A stretch of 64,000 nt of DNA from Paenibacillus sp. MMS18-CY102 (GCF_009789195.1 NZ_WSTC01000007.1:124001-188000); one strand, 5' to 3'. Shown: positions 52,224-61,035, numbered from the stretch's first letter. The notes: generated by a model not told the origin, from the letters alone. Numbers and translations: made by a program.

Positions 52224-52412
52224 ATGATACAAGTAAAAGAGTTCGTAGATACCGATACGGTGTATGCGGAGAGAACAGCAAATGAATTTCTAGCGGGGCT
52301 GGAGGAAGACCAAGTCGTTAGCATCTGCTACGGCTCAATTATGAAACCGACTCGTGGAGGTTCATCCACCCAACGAAGCACGATTCTACTCGTCTACAAG
52401 ACCAAGAAGTAA
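52224..52412 (+). CDS. Cse60-family sporulation protein
   Basis: The 62-residue protein (MIQVKEFVDTDTVYAERTANEFL, with VVSICYGS and a C-terminal RSTILLVYKTKK) resembles the small sporulation protein Cse60, made early in sporulation in Bacillus subtilis. A GGAGGG ribosome site lies 8 nt before the ATG, TATAAT lies upstream at 52183-52188, and a terminator follows at 52431. The molecular role is not known. Identification is from memory of the family pattern. Confidence 0.72.
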   Translation: MIQVKEFVDTDTVYAERTANEFLAGLEEDQVVSICYGSIMKPTRGGSSTQRSTILLVYKTKK

Positions 52413-52430
52413 ACGATTTTCAAACAATAC

Positions 52431-52460
52431 AAAAAGCCGACCTCACGCGGTCGGCTTTTT
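52431..52460. terminator. Terminator after the Cse60-like gene
   Basis: A perfect 12-bp stem AAAAAGCCGACC with GGTCGGCTTTTT and a 6-nt loop; T-runs on both strands. Confidence 0.92.
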
Positions 52461-52541
52461 CATGGCTAACTGAGGCCATGCGTTCAAGCAAAAGGTTGAT
52501 CAGCCCAAGATCCCCATGCTCAGGCCTTCAATAGGGCAGAG

Positions 52542-52751
52542 TTACATCTTCTCGAAGCGTTTACTCGTATTCACGAGAACTGGCAGGCTCTTCGTTCCAT
52601 TAACCATAGGAGACGAGCACTGCGAGCATGTTGGCACAGCCTCGAATGCAAAGTTATCTCTCATCCAACCGTTGCAGTCATCGTTCGTACAAAGCCAGAC
52701 TGCCGTTTCTTCCTCTGGAATTTCCTCTACAGGTTTTTTTCTTGAGTACAT
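52542..52751 (-). CDS. ydjO: YdjO-family cold-inducible zinc-ribbon protein
   Basis: The 69-residue protein has two Cys pairs (LCTNDDCNGWMRDNFAFE and PTCSQCSSPMV) that would bind zinc, followed by the conserved KSLPVLVNTSKRF end of the YdjO family. YdjO is cold-induced in Bacillus; its function is unknown. It lies 76 nt downstream of the cold-shock protein gene on the same strand, which suits a cold link, though a terminator lies between them. AAGGGG lies 8 nt before the ATG. Confidence 0.85.
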   Translation of the reverse strand: MYSRKKPVEEIPEEETAVWLCTNDDCNGWMRDNFAFEAVPTCSQCSSPMVNGTKSLPVLVNTSKRFEKM

Positions 52752-52785
52752 GGAATGAGCCCCTTTCTCCTAAGTTTACAGAGAG

Positions 52786-52820
52786 AAAAACTGCCCCTAA
52801 CTTGCGTCAAGGGCAGTTTT
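52786..52820 (-). terminator. Terminator of the cold-shock gene
   Basis: A 10-bp stem AAAACTGCCC (52787-52796) with GGGCAGTTTT (52811-52820) is followed by T's on the minus strand. Confidence 0.88.
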
Positions 52821-52827
52821 GACTAGC

Positions 52828-53028
52828 TTACAGCTTTACAACGTTCTCAGCTTGTGGTCCACGGTTGCCTTGTACCACGTTGAACTCAACGCGTTGGCCT
52901 TCGTCCAACGTTTTGAAGCCGTCGCCTTGAATAGCGCTGAAGTGAACGAATACGTCGCTTCCGCCTTCAACTTCGATGAAACCGAAACCTTTTTCTGCGT
53001 TGAACCATTTTACTGTACCTTGTTGCAT
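52828..53028 (-). CDS. Cold-shock protein (CspA family)
   Basis: The 66-residue OB-fold RNA chaperone has both RNA-binding motifs, KGFGFIEV (RNP1) and VFVHFSAI (RNP2), in [20 protein letters not shown] and on. CspA proteins melt structures in mRNA in the cold. Start at ATG 53028, after a GGAGG-like site; the frame stays open upstream to 53118 but that part is untranslated leader. The leader is about 130 nt and holds a long hairpin, typical of cold-shock genes. Confidence 0.96.
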   Translation of the reverse strand: MQQGTVKWFNAEKGFGFIEVEGGSDVFVHFSAIQGDGFKTLDEGQRVEFNVVQGNRGPQAENVVKL

Positions 53029-53093
53029 GGATATTACCTCCAACAAAATTAATTTCACATGATCTTCATTACTCAAAACGAAATAAAAAATCA

Positions 53094-53142
53094 CATGATG
53101 GAAAGGGTTACATTGCACGAAATGATAACCCTTTCCATCATG
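53094..53142 (-). promoter_or_regulatory. 17-bp hairpin in the cold-shock mRNA leader
   Basis: CATGATGGAAAGGGTTA (53094-53110) and its exact complement (53126-53142) enclose a 15-nt loop. It lies near the 5' end of the predicted leader, far from the start codon. It may stabilise the mRNA or act in temperature-dependent folding. Confidence 0.7.
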
Positions 53143-53167
53143 CGAGTGAGTTCCCGAATTGTATGCC

Positions 53168-53196
53168 TATAATAGCACAGTTTGTTCCAGAACGCA
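53168..53196 (-). promoter_or_regulatory. Promoter of the cold-shock gene
   Basis: TTGCGT (53196-53191) and TATTAT (53173-53168) are 17 nt apart on the minus strand; the start would be near 53161, giving a leader of about 130 nt. Confidence 0.65.
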
Positions 53197-53210
53197 AACA
53201 ACATCCATTC

Positions 53211-54416
53211 TTACTTGTCAATACCTAATTGCTGCCGTCTGCCAAGCTGCGGCATCATCATGAGCAAAGCCCCTACCAAGAATAGCAATCCGCTAATTCC
53301 ATAAACAGACAATAAAGAAGTGGAGCGCATAAGCGGCCCGCCAACTGACATTCCGATGACCATCATGCCCATAAACATCGGGGTCAGAACACCGCCCACT
53401 CGTCCAACATATGCGTCATCCGTATTTTTTAGAATCAACGTTTGAATGCCGATGTGGATGCATGGGAAGAACAGTCCCGAAACAATTTGCAGCCCGATTG
53501 TAATCGGCAAGCTCGTCGAAGCGCCAACACCAACTGTTCCAATTGCGCTGATGAGCAAGCCTGCTGACAGCAGAAGCTGCGGCTTAATTTTGCTCGCCAG
53601 AGCCATGACCAGCCCCCCGCCCACGAACATCGCTGCGCCATTGACCATCAACAGCCATTGCAAAAATTCAGGCTTCTTGCCCAAGTTATCAATAGCAACG
53701 AATAAAGCAAGCGGCTGAATAAGCCCTGCGGCCAAGCCAGCAACCGTGAACGTGAAGCCAAGCGTTCGCAGCAAGCGGTTTCTGCCCACATATTGGAACC
53801 CCTCCTTCAGTTGCTCGCGCAAGCTTCCGCTCGGCGCATCCTCATCCTCTGGTTTGGGGTCGGCAGGCAAGCTGGATAGCAGAAGCGCTGAACCCAGCAT
53901 CATTGCACCCATTACACCGATTGAAATCTCTAAGCCAAACTGCCCGTAGACGAATGCGCCGATGATCGGCCCGATCACCATAAAAATCGCCATTAACGTC
54001 TGGAACATCGCCATTACGCCTTGCAGATGGTCCTCCGGGACATGGCGCTTGAACAGCTTCATCGCGGAAGGCTGTGAGAATTGTGACAGCATCGCAGACA
54101 CGAAGGTCGCGGCGAACAGCGCCTGCCAAGAGCCCATCGCGACAACGACTAAAACGGCACCTGCCGACACCGCCGACAACAGGTCGCTCCATACCATCGT
54201 CCGTTTTGGGCGCCAACGGTCAGCGAACGCGCCGCCGATGAAGGCGAACAAAAAGATTGGCGTAAACTCCGCGATTGAAATAAGCGATACATAGGTTGGA
54301 TTGTTGTTCGTCTGCTCCGTCACATAAAGCAGGATAGCAAAATTCCGCACCCAGATGCCGAGCTGCAACAGCATATACGACATCATAACGGTCCGAACGA
54401 TCGGATTGCGAAACAC
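53211..54416 (-). CDS. Major facilitator superfamily exporter
   Basis: The 401-residue protein has about 12 transmembrane helices and the MFS loop 2-3 motif GGAFADRWRPKRTMVW (GxxxDRxxRR type). The pattern fits MFS_3/EntS-like exporters for drugs or siderophores; the substrate is unknown. The start is GTG at 54416, eight nt after AAGGAG; the frame is open to 54458 without a ribosome site. The promoter overlaps a palindrome at 54472-54494, so the gene is probably repressed by a regulator encoded elsewhere. Confidence 0.9.
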   Translation of the reverse strand: MFRNPIVRTVMMSYMLLQLGIWVRNFAILLYVTEQTNNNPTYVSLISIAEFTPIFLFAFIGGAFADRWRPKRTMVWSDLLSAVSAGAVLVVVAMGSWQALFAATFVSAMLSQFSQPSAMKLFKRHVPEDHLQGVMAMFQTLMAIFMVIGPIIGAFVYGQFGLEISIGVMGAMMLGSALLLSSLPADPKPEDEDAPSGSLREQLKEGFQYVGRNRLLRTLGFTFTVAGLAAGLIQPLALFVAIDNLGKKPEFLQWLLMVNGAAMFVGGGLVMALASKIKPQLLLSAGLLISAIGTVGVGASTSLPITIGLQIVSGLFFPCIHIGIQTLILKNTDDAYVGRVGGVLTPMFMGMMVIGMSVGGPLMRSTSLLSVYGISGLLFLVGALLMMMPQLGRRQQLGIDK

Positions 54417-54464
54417 GAATACCACTCCTTTTTTCCAAAGATTTAGGCATTGAACCACCTCTGT

Positions 54465-54507
54465 ATGATAATAGACACAAATTGTTTTTGTCTAGATAAA
54501 TTTAGAC
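54465..54507 (-). promoter_or_regulatory. MFS gene promoter with TAGAC/GTCTA operator
   Basis: On the minus strand -35 TAGACA (54494-54489) and -10 TATCAT (54470-54465) are 18 nt apart. TAGACA (54472-54477) and TGTCTA (54489-54494) form a palindrome spanning the -35 and spacer, and a third half-site TAGAC lies at 54503-54507. The layout suits a repressor of TetR or MarR type. Confidence 0.55.
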
Positions 54508-54677
54508 TTATTTTTATTTCGTTTGGTTAATTATCGATTCAGTTCTCTCTCTCCCCCATTCCATTAACGTCCCTTCGGACCTTCCTCCAATATTTGCTTG
54601 AAACCTATTTCGACATCCTCCCGTCGGTAGGTGCAAGCACGCCATACCAAAATACACTTCTAAGGAGCCAAACACCT

Positions 54678-55184
54678 ATGAAAAAATGGCACTTCCCTAT
54701 CGTTATCGCCGTCATTCTCGCCATCGCATTGAGCGCCTGCTCAAGCAGCTCGGATAAAGGCAGAACGGAGCCTCAACTCGAAACGACAAAAACAGCACAA
54801 GAAATGACGACAGATATGTTAACGAAAGTCGAGTCGCCCAGGCTTATCCCACTTGAAGGCGATATGGTCAAAGATATGTATCACCTCGATCCCGCACTGC
54901 TCGATCAATATTCGATCCTCACTCCGATGATCAACCTGAAAACAGATGAAATCGCCGTATTGAAAGTGAAGGATGCAAAGGATCTCCCCACGATAGAAGC
55001 CGCTGTGAAGCAGCGCGCTGTTGATATTCAGAAGACGTTCGAGCATTACTTGCCGGATCAATACGAGAATGCCAAAAACTATAAGCTAGTGACCAAAGGC
55101 AACTACATCCTGTTCGTCATTTCCGATGCAGAACCATCCGGCAAGCTCGAAGCCGCGTTTAACAGCTACTTCACAGCGAAGTAA
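54678..55184 (+). CDS. DUF4358-type lipoprotein
   Basis: The 168-residue protein has a lipoprotein signal (MKKWHFPIVIAVILAIALSAC, lipobox LSAC) and a small extracytoplasmic domain with PLEGDMVKDMYHLDPALLDQYSILTPMI and VLKVKDAKDLPTIEAAVKQR, as in DUF4358 proteins. These occur next to MBOAT/DHHW acyltransferase genes, as here, and may assist them at the cell surface; the role is not proven. The stop is 5 nt before the MBOAT start. ATG 54678 has AAGGAG ten nt upstream. Confidence 0.82.
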   Translation: MKKWHFPIVIAVILAIALSACSSSSDKGRTEPQLETTKTAQEMTTDMLTKVESPRLIPLEGDMVKDMYHLDPALLDQYSILTPMINLKTDEIAVLKVKDAKDLPTIEAAVKQRAVDIQKTFEHYLPDQYENAKNYKLVTKGNYILFVISDAEPSGKLEAAFNSYFTAK

Positions 55185-55189
55185 CCGGC

Positions 55190-56572
55190 ATGGTATTTAG
55201 CAGCCTGCTGTTTTTATTCGTTTTTTTGCCTATCGTGCTGGCGCTTTACTATGCATCGCCTTGGCGTATTCGCAACCTGCTGCTGTTCATCGCCAGTCTC
55301 GTGTTCTATGCCTGGGGAGAGCCCGTTTACATCGCCATTATGCTGCTCTCCTCTGTTGCCGACTACAGCTTCGGTTTGCTGCTTGGCAGGTCCGGACAGT
55401 CGGCCAAGCGGAGCAAGTGGATCGTCATCGCTTCGGTAATCGTCAATCTAAGCTTGCTCGGCTATTTCAAATATGCGGATTTCCTAATCGGAAACATTAA
55501 CGGATTACTCGGCACCGACATCCCGCTGACAGAATTGCCGCTGCCGATCGGCATTTCCTTCTACACGTTCCAATCGATGTCGTACATCATTGACGTGTAT
55601 AAGGGCAAAGCCAAAGCCCAGCGCAACTGGATCGACTTCGGCACGTTCGTCGCCTTGTTTCCGCAATTGGTCGCCGGTCCAATCGTGCAGTATTCTACAC
55701 TTGCCGAGCAGTTAAAGAACCGAACGGCTACCGTCTCGATGTTCGCTGAAGGCGTAAGGCGATTTCTAATCGGATTAGGCAAAAAAGTGCTGCTCGCCAA
55801 CAACATCGGGCTGCTCTGGGATACCATATCCGCCAGCCAAGCGGATACACTGCCTGTGCTAACGGCTTGGCTCGGCATTATCGCTTACGCGTTCCAAATT
55901 TATTTTGATTTTAGCGGTTATTCCGATATGGCGATCGGGCTCGGGCTTATGCTCGGCTTCCGCTTTAACGAAAACTTTCATTATCCTTACGTGTCCAGGA
56001 GCATCACCGAGTTTTGGCGGCGCTGGCACATTTCGCTGGGCACGTGGTTCCGCGACTATGTCTATATCCCGCTGGGCGGCAACCGGCGCGGGCTGCTCAT
56101 TCAGGTACGCAACATTATGATCGTCTGGCTGCTGACGGGCTTATGGCATGGGGCAAGCTGGAACTTCCTCTTGTGGGGCTTGTACTTCGGAGTCATTCTG
56201 CTCGGGGAAAAATGGTTCCTCCTCCGGCTGCTCGCACGGCTGCCGGGCTGGGCCAGCCATCTCTACGCCCTGCTGCTCATCGTGCTCGGCTGGGTGCTGT
56301 TCGCCTTCGACGACTTATCGCGAATCGGCGAATATCTGGGCGCGATGCTTGGCCTAAACGGCCAGCCGCTTTGGGATGATACCGCGCTCTACCTCGCATA
56401 TACGAACGCGGTGCTGCTGCTCGTGCTCGGCATCGCCGCGACGCCTTGGCGCAGGCTTCGCCGCAGCTATCATCCCGTGCTGCAGCTAGCTTGGTATGCA
56501 GCACTGTTCTTGGCATCGACTGCTTATCTGGTCGATGCTACGTACAATCCATTTTTATATTTCCGCTTCTAA
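55190..56572 (+). CDS. MBOAT-family O-acyltransferase (AlgI-like)
   Basis: MBOAT proteins carry acyl groups across the membrane for transfer to surface polysaccharides or teichoic acids. The 460-residue protein has about 11 helices, the FVFLPIVLALYY start, SFYTFQSMSYIIDVYKG, FPQLVAGPIV, the NFHYPYVSRSITEFWRRWHISL loop and the active-site His in GLWHGASWNFLLWGLYFG. It resembles AlgI of alginate acetylation and DltB. It is coupled to the DUF4358 lipoprotein upstream and the DHHW protein downstream. The glycan acceptor is unknown. Confidence 0.93.
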   Translation: MVFSSLLFLFVFLPIVLALYYASPWRIRNLLLFIASLVFYAWGEPVYIAIMLLSSVADYSFGLLLGRSGQSAKRSKWIVIASVIVNLSLLGYFKYADFLIGNINGLLGTDIPLTELPLPIGISFYTFQSMSYIIDVYKGKAKAQRNWIDFGTFVALFPQLVAGPIVQYSTLAEQLKNRTATVSMFAEGVRRFLIGLGKKVLLANNIGLLWDTISASQADTLPVLTAWLGIIAYAFQIYFDFSGYSDMAIGLGLMLGFRFNENFHYPYVSRSITEFWRRWHISLGTWFRDYVYIPLGGNRRGLLIQVRNIMIVWLLTGLWHGASWNFLLWGLYFGVILLGEKWFLLRLLARLPGWASHLYALLLIVLGWVLFAFDDLSRIGEYLGAMLGLNGQPLWDDTALYLAYTNAVLLLVLGIAATPWRRLRRSYHPVLQLAWYAALFLASTAYLVDATYNPFLYFRF

Positions 56573-56605
56573 CAATCACTATTACATGCAGAAAAGAGGT
56601 GCACG

Positions 56606-57793
56606 ATGGGCCGCACAGCAGAACGAGTGCTCGCGTTCGGATTCGTATTTGCCATCTTCGTTGTAGGGCTGTCGCTGCTCGTGCTGCCGATTCGCCCCTT
56701 CTCCGAGCTGGAAAACCGCTCCTTGCAGCGCCTGCCGCAGCTGTCGTGGGACACGCTTTGGTCGAAGGAGTTTGCGAAGCAGGCCGAAGCGTTCGTCACC
56801 GACCATTTTCCGCTTCGCGGCGATTGGGTTTGGGCGAAGTCTGAGCTGGAGCAGCTGCGGGGCCAGCGGGAAAACAATGGGATCTACCGCGGCCAGGATG
56901 GCTACCTGTTCGAGAAGTTCAAGCAGCCCGACGCAGCTGCCGTGCAGCGGTATACGGAAGCAGTACAGAAGTTTGCGCGGCGGCATCCCGAGATGGGCAT
57001 GGCGTTCATGCTTGCGCCGACTTCGGCAGGGTTCTATCCCGATCGGCTTCCGTGGCTCGCCCCTTTATTTCCGCAATCTGAGGTGAATGCCACCATCGGC
57101 AACGGGCTGAAGAACGTAAACACACTGTCCTACTTGAACGGCTTTGATTTTCTGCATGCACAAGACGGCGGCGATACGAGGGGTGAATCTCACCCGATTT
57201 TTTATCGAACCGACCATCACTGGACGACGTACGGCGCATATCTCGCCTATGCGGCTTATGCACGGTCGCAAGGCTGGGAGCCCAAGCCGATCAACTGCTT
57301 CCAGATCGAGACGGTATCGCGCTCGTTCCTCGGCAGCTACCATACGCGGAGCCAGTTCAGCGGCGTGAAGCCTGATTCGATTCAGGCCTACCATCCGCTG
57401 AAACCCGTCCATTCGACGATGTATATCGCCGATACGAATGAGACTCGGGCGAGCTTGTACGATGCTAGCTTTCTGGACAAGAAAGACAAATACAGCTACT
57501 TTCTCGGCGGCGTGCATGCGCTGGCGGCCATTACAACCAAGCTTCCCGCAGCCGATGTAGACATGCAGAAGCTGCTCATTCTGAAAGACTCCTATGCGCA
57601 CAGCGTCATTCCGTTCTTAACGCTGCATGTCCCTGAGCTGCATGTCATCGACATCCGCTATTACAACGGAGACATCGATGCTTATATGAAGGAAAACGGC
57701 ATTACGAATGTGCTCATGCTGTTCAACACCTCGACATTCGTCGAAAACAACAGCCTGCTGAAGCTCAACCAATCGGCAGGAACCGCGGCATAG
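56606..57793 (+). CDS. DHHW (AlgJ/AlgX-like) acyltransferase partner
   Basis: The 395-residue protein has a single N-terminal membrane helix (about 9-27) and an extracellular SGNH-like domain: LENRSLQRLP, YRGQDGYLFEKF, the FYRTDHHWTTYGAYLA motif that names the DHHW family, and LLILKDSYAHSVIPFL with the catalytic-type Ser. AlgJ/AlgX proteins put acetyl groups onto exopolysaccharide using the acyl chain delivered by MBOAT. The three-gene operon therefore makes a surface glycan acylation unit. A terminator follows. Confidence 0.88.
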   Translation: MGRTAERVLAFGFVFAIFVVGLSLLVLPIRPFSELENRSLQRLPQLSWDTLWSKEFAKQAEAFVTDHFPLRGDWVWAKSELEQLRGQRENNGIYRGQDGYLFEKFKQPDAAAVQRYTEAVQKFARRHPEMGMAFMLAPTSAGFYPDRLPWLAPLFPQSEVNATIGNGLKNVNTLSYLNGFDFLHAQDGGDTRGESHPIFYRTDHHWTTYGAYLAYAAYARSQGWEPKPINCFQIETVSRSFLGSYHTRSQFSGVKPDSIQAYHPLKPVHSTMYIADTNETRASLYDASFLDKKDKYSYFLGGVHALAAITTKLPAADVDMQKLLILKDSYAHSVIPFLTLHVPELHVIDIRYYNGDIDAYMKENGITNVLMLFNTSTFVENNSLLKLNQSAGTAA

Positions 57794-57866
57794 GCCCTCT
57801 GTTGTTCATCGAGGCCATTCATTCCTAACCGCCGCCTGATGGCGCGGCAGCCGTAACAGCAACAGC

Positions 57867-57907
57867 AAAAAAGCCTTCACGGCCCTGTCGGCCGTGAAAG
57901 CTTTTTT
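57867..57907. terminator. Bidirectional terminator between convergent genes
   Basis: AAAAAAGCCTTCACGGCC and its near complement ending in CTTTTTT, with one bulge, enclose a 5-nt loop. It ends the acylation operon and the GHL10 gene. Confidence 0.85.
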
Positions 57908-57914
57908 GTCATTG

Positions 57915-59561
57915 TTAGAGTGGTTCCCGCCCCTGCTCGATACCGTAATAGGCTTGCAGCGCAGGAATTAGGCCAAGTGGATTGCGCAGCAAATCCTTAG
58001 CACTAAAGAAGATATCGCCGGTTACTTCGGGATGCTGTTTGTTATAGTGAAGCTGGTTGATGATCTCCTGCGCAGATTGCCAGCCTGCCTCTGCCGTCCC
58101 CAGCTTGTATGGCGAATGGCCGATATACAGCTTGACCTGCGTGCCGCTAACCTCGCTTGACCACCAATCCACCAGCTTGTCGTACCGTGCGGTTTGGAAC
58201 GATAAGCTCCAATAAATTTGCGGGACGACATAATCGATCCACCCCTGCTTAATCCACGTCCGGACGTCTGCATACATGGAATCGTAGGCGGTAACAGACG
58301 CTTTCGTATCCGATCCTGTAGGGTCAACCGACTGGTTGCGCCATACGCCGAACGGGCTGATGCCGTACGCAACGCCTGATTTGGCCGCATGGACCGTCTC
58401 GCCCAGCAACCGGACGAACTCGTTAATATTATCGCGCCGCCAGTCGGCAAGCTTCGTGAATCTCTTGTCGTTGTAGGCTTGGAAGGTTGCCGAGTCGTCG
58501 AACGTGCCGCCCGAAGGGTAGAAGTAATCGTCCAAATGAACGCCGTCCACATCGTACTGTGCGACAACCTCCATAATCGTATCGATAATATGCTGGCGTG
58601 CCGCCGGTATGCCCGGATTAATGTACGGCTTCCCGCCAGCGTTTACGATCCATTCGGGATGCTGCTTCGTCACATGGTTGGCCGCAAGGCTTGCCGTCGA
58701 GGCGTCAGTGCTTGCCCGAAACGGATTGAACCACGCGTGGAACGCCATGCCCCTGCGATGTGTTTCATCTATAAGGAACGCGAGCGGATCATAGCCCGGA
58801 TCCTTGCCTTGAACGCCTGTAAGCACCTTCGACCACGGCACCAGCTGCGAGGAATAGAGCGCATCTGCCGCTGGGCGGACTTGAACGAACACGGTGTTAA
58901 TGCCCATTCCTTGCAGTTGGTCCAGCAGCTTCACATACTCCTGCTTTTGTTTGTCCGCATTGCCGTATGCGCCCGTACTTGGCCAATCCAGATTAAACAC
59001 GGTCGAAATCCACGCCCCATGCAGCATGCCATCTTGCTGGCCGGCCGAGGGATCGGAAGGGTCCACCGGATCGACAGGCGATACAAGTGTAATCATCCGC
59101 GTCGCTTGATCATAACCGACCGTTAGCCCAAGCTGTTCGCTGACGAATCGAAGCGGCACCATGACGCGCCCTTGCTTTACCTGCACCGACGCGCCCAGCT
59201 CGACGCGCGCGCCATTGACCTGGGCAGTAGACTGGTTTGCCGTCATAACAATCGTCGTGTAATCCCTTCGGATCGTCGCCGTCTTCGTCTGCTGCACCCA
59301 TTCGATGCTGGCGCCCAGCCCTTCACTAATGACGCGAATCGGTACCATCGTGACGTTAGCCTGCGGTATAATATAGGGAGGCGAATCCGTTACGAGCTTC
59401 TGCCCGTCCAAATAAATAGAGATGCTTGGCGGCTGCTTCGCCTGTGCATTCGCCGATCCCCCTCCTATGCCTGTGCCGATCATAACCACTACGAGAATAA
59501 GTGCCATTAACGCCGCAATCCTTCGGTTTGCCTTGCCGGCAAACCCGCTTGCTCGGTTCAT
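57915..59561 (-). CDS. Secreted GHL10 family glycosidase with copper-amine-oxidase-like N-domain
   Basis: The 548-residue protein has a signal peptide (cleavage after NAQA), a copper-amine-oxidase-type stalk with two VPIRVISEGLGASIEW/VPLRFVSEQLGLTVGY halves (to about 160), a DP-rich linker, then a GHL10 (DUF187) barrel: LHGAWISTVFNLDWPS, NTVFVQVRPAADALY, AFHAWFNPFRAS, DVDGVHLDDYFYP and GISPFGVWRNQ. Relatives include DigH of E. coli, which cuts denuded peptidoglycan glycans; that activity here is inference. The Asp pair of HLDDYF is the likely catalytic site. Confidence 0.9.
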   Translation of the reverse strand: MNRASGFAGKANRRIAALMALILVVVMIGTGIGGGSANAQAKQPPSISIYLDGQKLVTDSPPYIIPQANVTMVPIRVISEGLGASIEWVQQTKTATIRRDYTTIVMTANQSTAQVNGARVELGASVQVKQGRVMVPLRFVSEQLGLTVGYDQATRMITLVSPVDPVDPSDPSAGQQDGMLHGAWISTVFNLDWPSTGAYGNADKQKQEYVKLLDQLQGMGINTVFVQVRPAADALYSSQLVPWSKVLTGVQGKDPGYDPLAFLIDETHRRGMAFHAWFNPFRASTDASTASLAANHVTKQHPEWIVNAGGKPYINPGIPAARQHIIDTIMEVVAQYDVDGVHLDDYFYPSGGTFDDSATFQAYNDKRFTKLADWRRDNINEFVRLLGETVHAAKSGVAYGISPFGVWRNQSVDPTGSDTKASVTAYDSMYADVRTWIKQGWIDYVVPQIYWSLSFQTARYDKLVDWWSSEVSGTQVKLYIGHSPYKLGTAEAGWQSAQEIINQLHYNKQHPEVTGDIFFSAKDLLRNPLGLIPALQAYYGIEQGREPL

Positions 59562-59671
59562 TCCTCAACCTCTTTCCTATCAAGTTGTGATGCTATCCCT
59601 TTAGACGCCGCTGCCGTCCGATTAGTTGCCCTAGCTTATCCCATTTTCGCTTCACACAAAGGAGACCCTCT

Positions 59672-60061
59672 ATGCGCTGGATACCCGCGGCACGAAGCCG
59701 CCATTGGTTTGCTGTGACGTACATTGCCGCTATCGTAATGGCCGTATCGCTATGCTGCATTCGTTTTGGCCTATTCGGCCAAACATTGACGCTTACGCAT
59801 GCGCTTCGCTTTACTCTGCTAGCGATTGCGCTAACCGCCCTTCCCGGCCTGCTGGGCTGGTTCGGCGCCCGGCTCCTCTGGCTATTCGCCATGATCGGGA
59901 ATGCTGCCGGGCTTGCATTCATGGCGCAGGCCTCACGCGCAATGACCGGCTGGGAAGACCTCACTAGCCTGCTCATGTTCCTGTTCACCGTTATTGGAGG
60001 CTATATCATCGGCATCATTGCCGAAATTGCCGCTTGGGGAATTCGAAGAGGCCGCCGTTAA
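59672..60061 (+). CDS. Small integral membrane protein, 129 residues
   Basis: The product has four hydrophobic helices (about 12-33, 43-64, 66-86 and 97-122) and a basic tail WGIRRGRR. AAGGAG lies seven nt before the ATG. It is convergent with the AraC gene that ends 2 nt away. No family recognised; neighbouring genes do not hint at a role. Confidence 0.7.
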   Translation: MRWIPAARSRHWFAVTYIAAIVMAVSLCCIRFGLFGQTLTLTHALRFTLLAIALTALPGLLGWFGARLLWLFAMIGNAAGLAFMAQASRAMTGWEDLTSLLMFLFTVIGGYIIGIIAEIAAWGIRRGRR

Positions 60062-60062
60062 G

Positions 60063-60956
60063 TCAAGGCCGCCCCGCTTCCGCATCGTTCGCTTGCCGCC
60101 ACTGCGTGGGCGGCATCCGCTTCAGCCTCTTAAACGTCCGGCTGAAATAATAGATATCGTTGAAGCCTGTCTCAAGCGCAACCTGCGAGATGGTCATGCT
60201 GGTGGCGCGAAGCAGGCTTTCTGCTTTATTGATCCGAACCAAATTGATGTATTCGACCAGCGACTTATCCGTAATTTGCTTAAACAATCTACTAAAGTGA
60301 TAGCGGCTAAGGCCCACTAATGAAGCCAGCTCCTCAACGGCCAGCCTATCGCGGTAATGGGCATCAATGTAAGCAAATACAGGCGCTAGCCGCTCCATAT
60401 CCTTGAGCTTATGCCCGTACTCATCCAACGCCGCCGAGGCTGCAACGTACTTGCGTACGAGAATCGATAACAGCCCGTACAAGTGGGACTTTACGGACAG
60501 CTCGTAGCCTAGCTCCTTCCGCTCCAGCTCACCAATGATTGAAACCATGCACCGCGTAACGTCTGCATCCCCGGACACTCGATTTTGAAATAGCAGCCGG
60601 TTGTTCAATATGGGCGTAATGAATTTCGTTTCGATCGCATCGACCGAATGGCTATGCAGCAAAGCGATATCGACAATCATCGTATAATAGGACAAATCCT
60701 CAGACGTACCGACGCCATAATGCAGCTCATTGCTGTTCACGATACACAGGTCGCCCGCACGATACGCATAGGGCGCAGAGCCGCATTCCACCATTGCCGT
60801 CCCTGATACAAAATACAAAAATTCCAAATGCTCATGCCAATGATGCGGAAACAGCGTAGCGCCCTTGACAATCCTATGGGTGTGGCAAGGATGCAACTTA
60901 ATTGGAAACGAAGGGTCGGGCATCGGCATCGGTTCCCGCAGATCAAGCCAGTTCAT
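60063..60956 (-). CDS. AraC-family regulator with cupin sensor domain
   Basis: The 297-residue protein has a cupin-like N-domain (KGATLFPHHWHEHLEFLYFVSGTAMVECG, then AGDLCIVNSNELHYGV) and a C-terminal AraC double helix-turn-helix (AVEELASLVGLSRYHFSRLFKQI and ISQVALETGFNDIYYFSRTFKRL). Start at ATG 60956 with AGGAGG six nt upstream. It is divergent from the Gfo/isomerase operon, with 121 nt between starts, and probably controls it. Confidence 0.92.
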   Translation of the reverse strand: MNWLDLREPMPMPDPSFPIKLHPCHTHRIVKGATLFPHHWHEHLEFLYFVSGTAMVECGSAPYAYRAGDLCIVNSNELHYGVGTSEDLSYYTMIVDIALLHSHSVDAIETKFITPILNNRLLFQNRVSGDADVTRCMVSIIGELERKELGYELSVKSHLYGLLSILVRKYVAASAALDEYGHKLKDMERLAPVFAYIDAHYRDRLAVEELASLVGLSRYHFSRLFKQITDKSLVEYINLVRINKAESLLRATSMTISQVALETGFNDIYYFSRTFKRLKRMPPTQWRQANDAEAGRP

Positions 60957-61029
60957 CAACTTCCTCCTAAACCGCACGATTGTACAAATATAGAGCATGC
61001 TTCTTCATGGTTTGCTCTGCGAATCCTAT

Positions 61030-61035
61030 TATAAT
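61030..61035 (+). promoter_or_regulatory. -10 element of the Gfo/isomerase operon
   Basis: TATAAT lies 42 nt before the ATG without a good -35, which suits activation by the divergent AraC protein. Confidence 0.45.
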
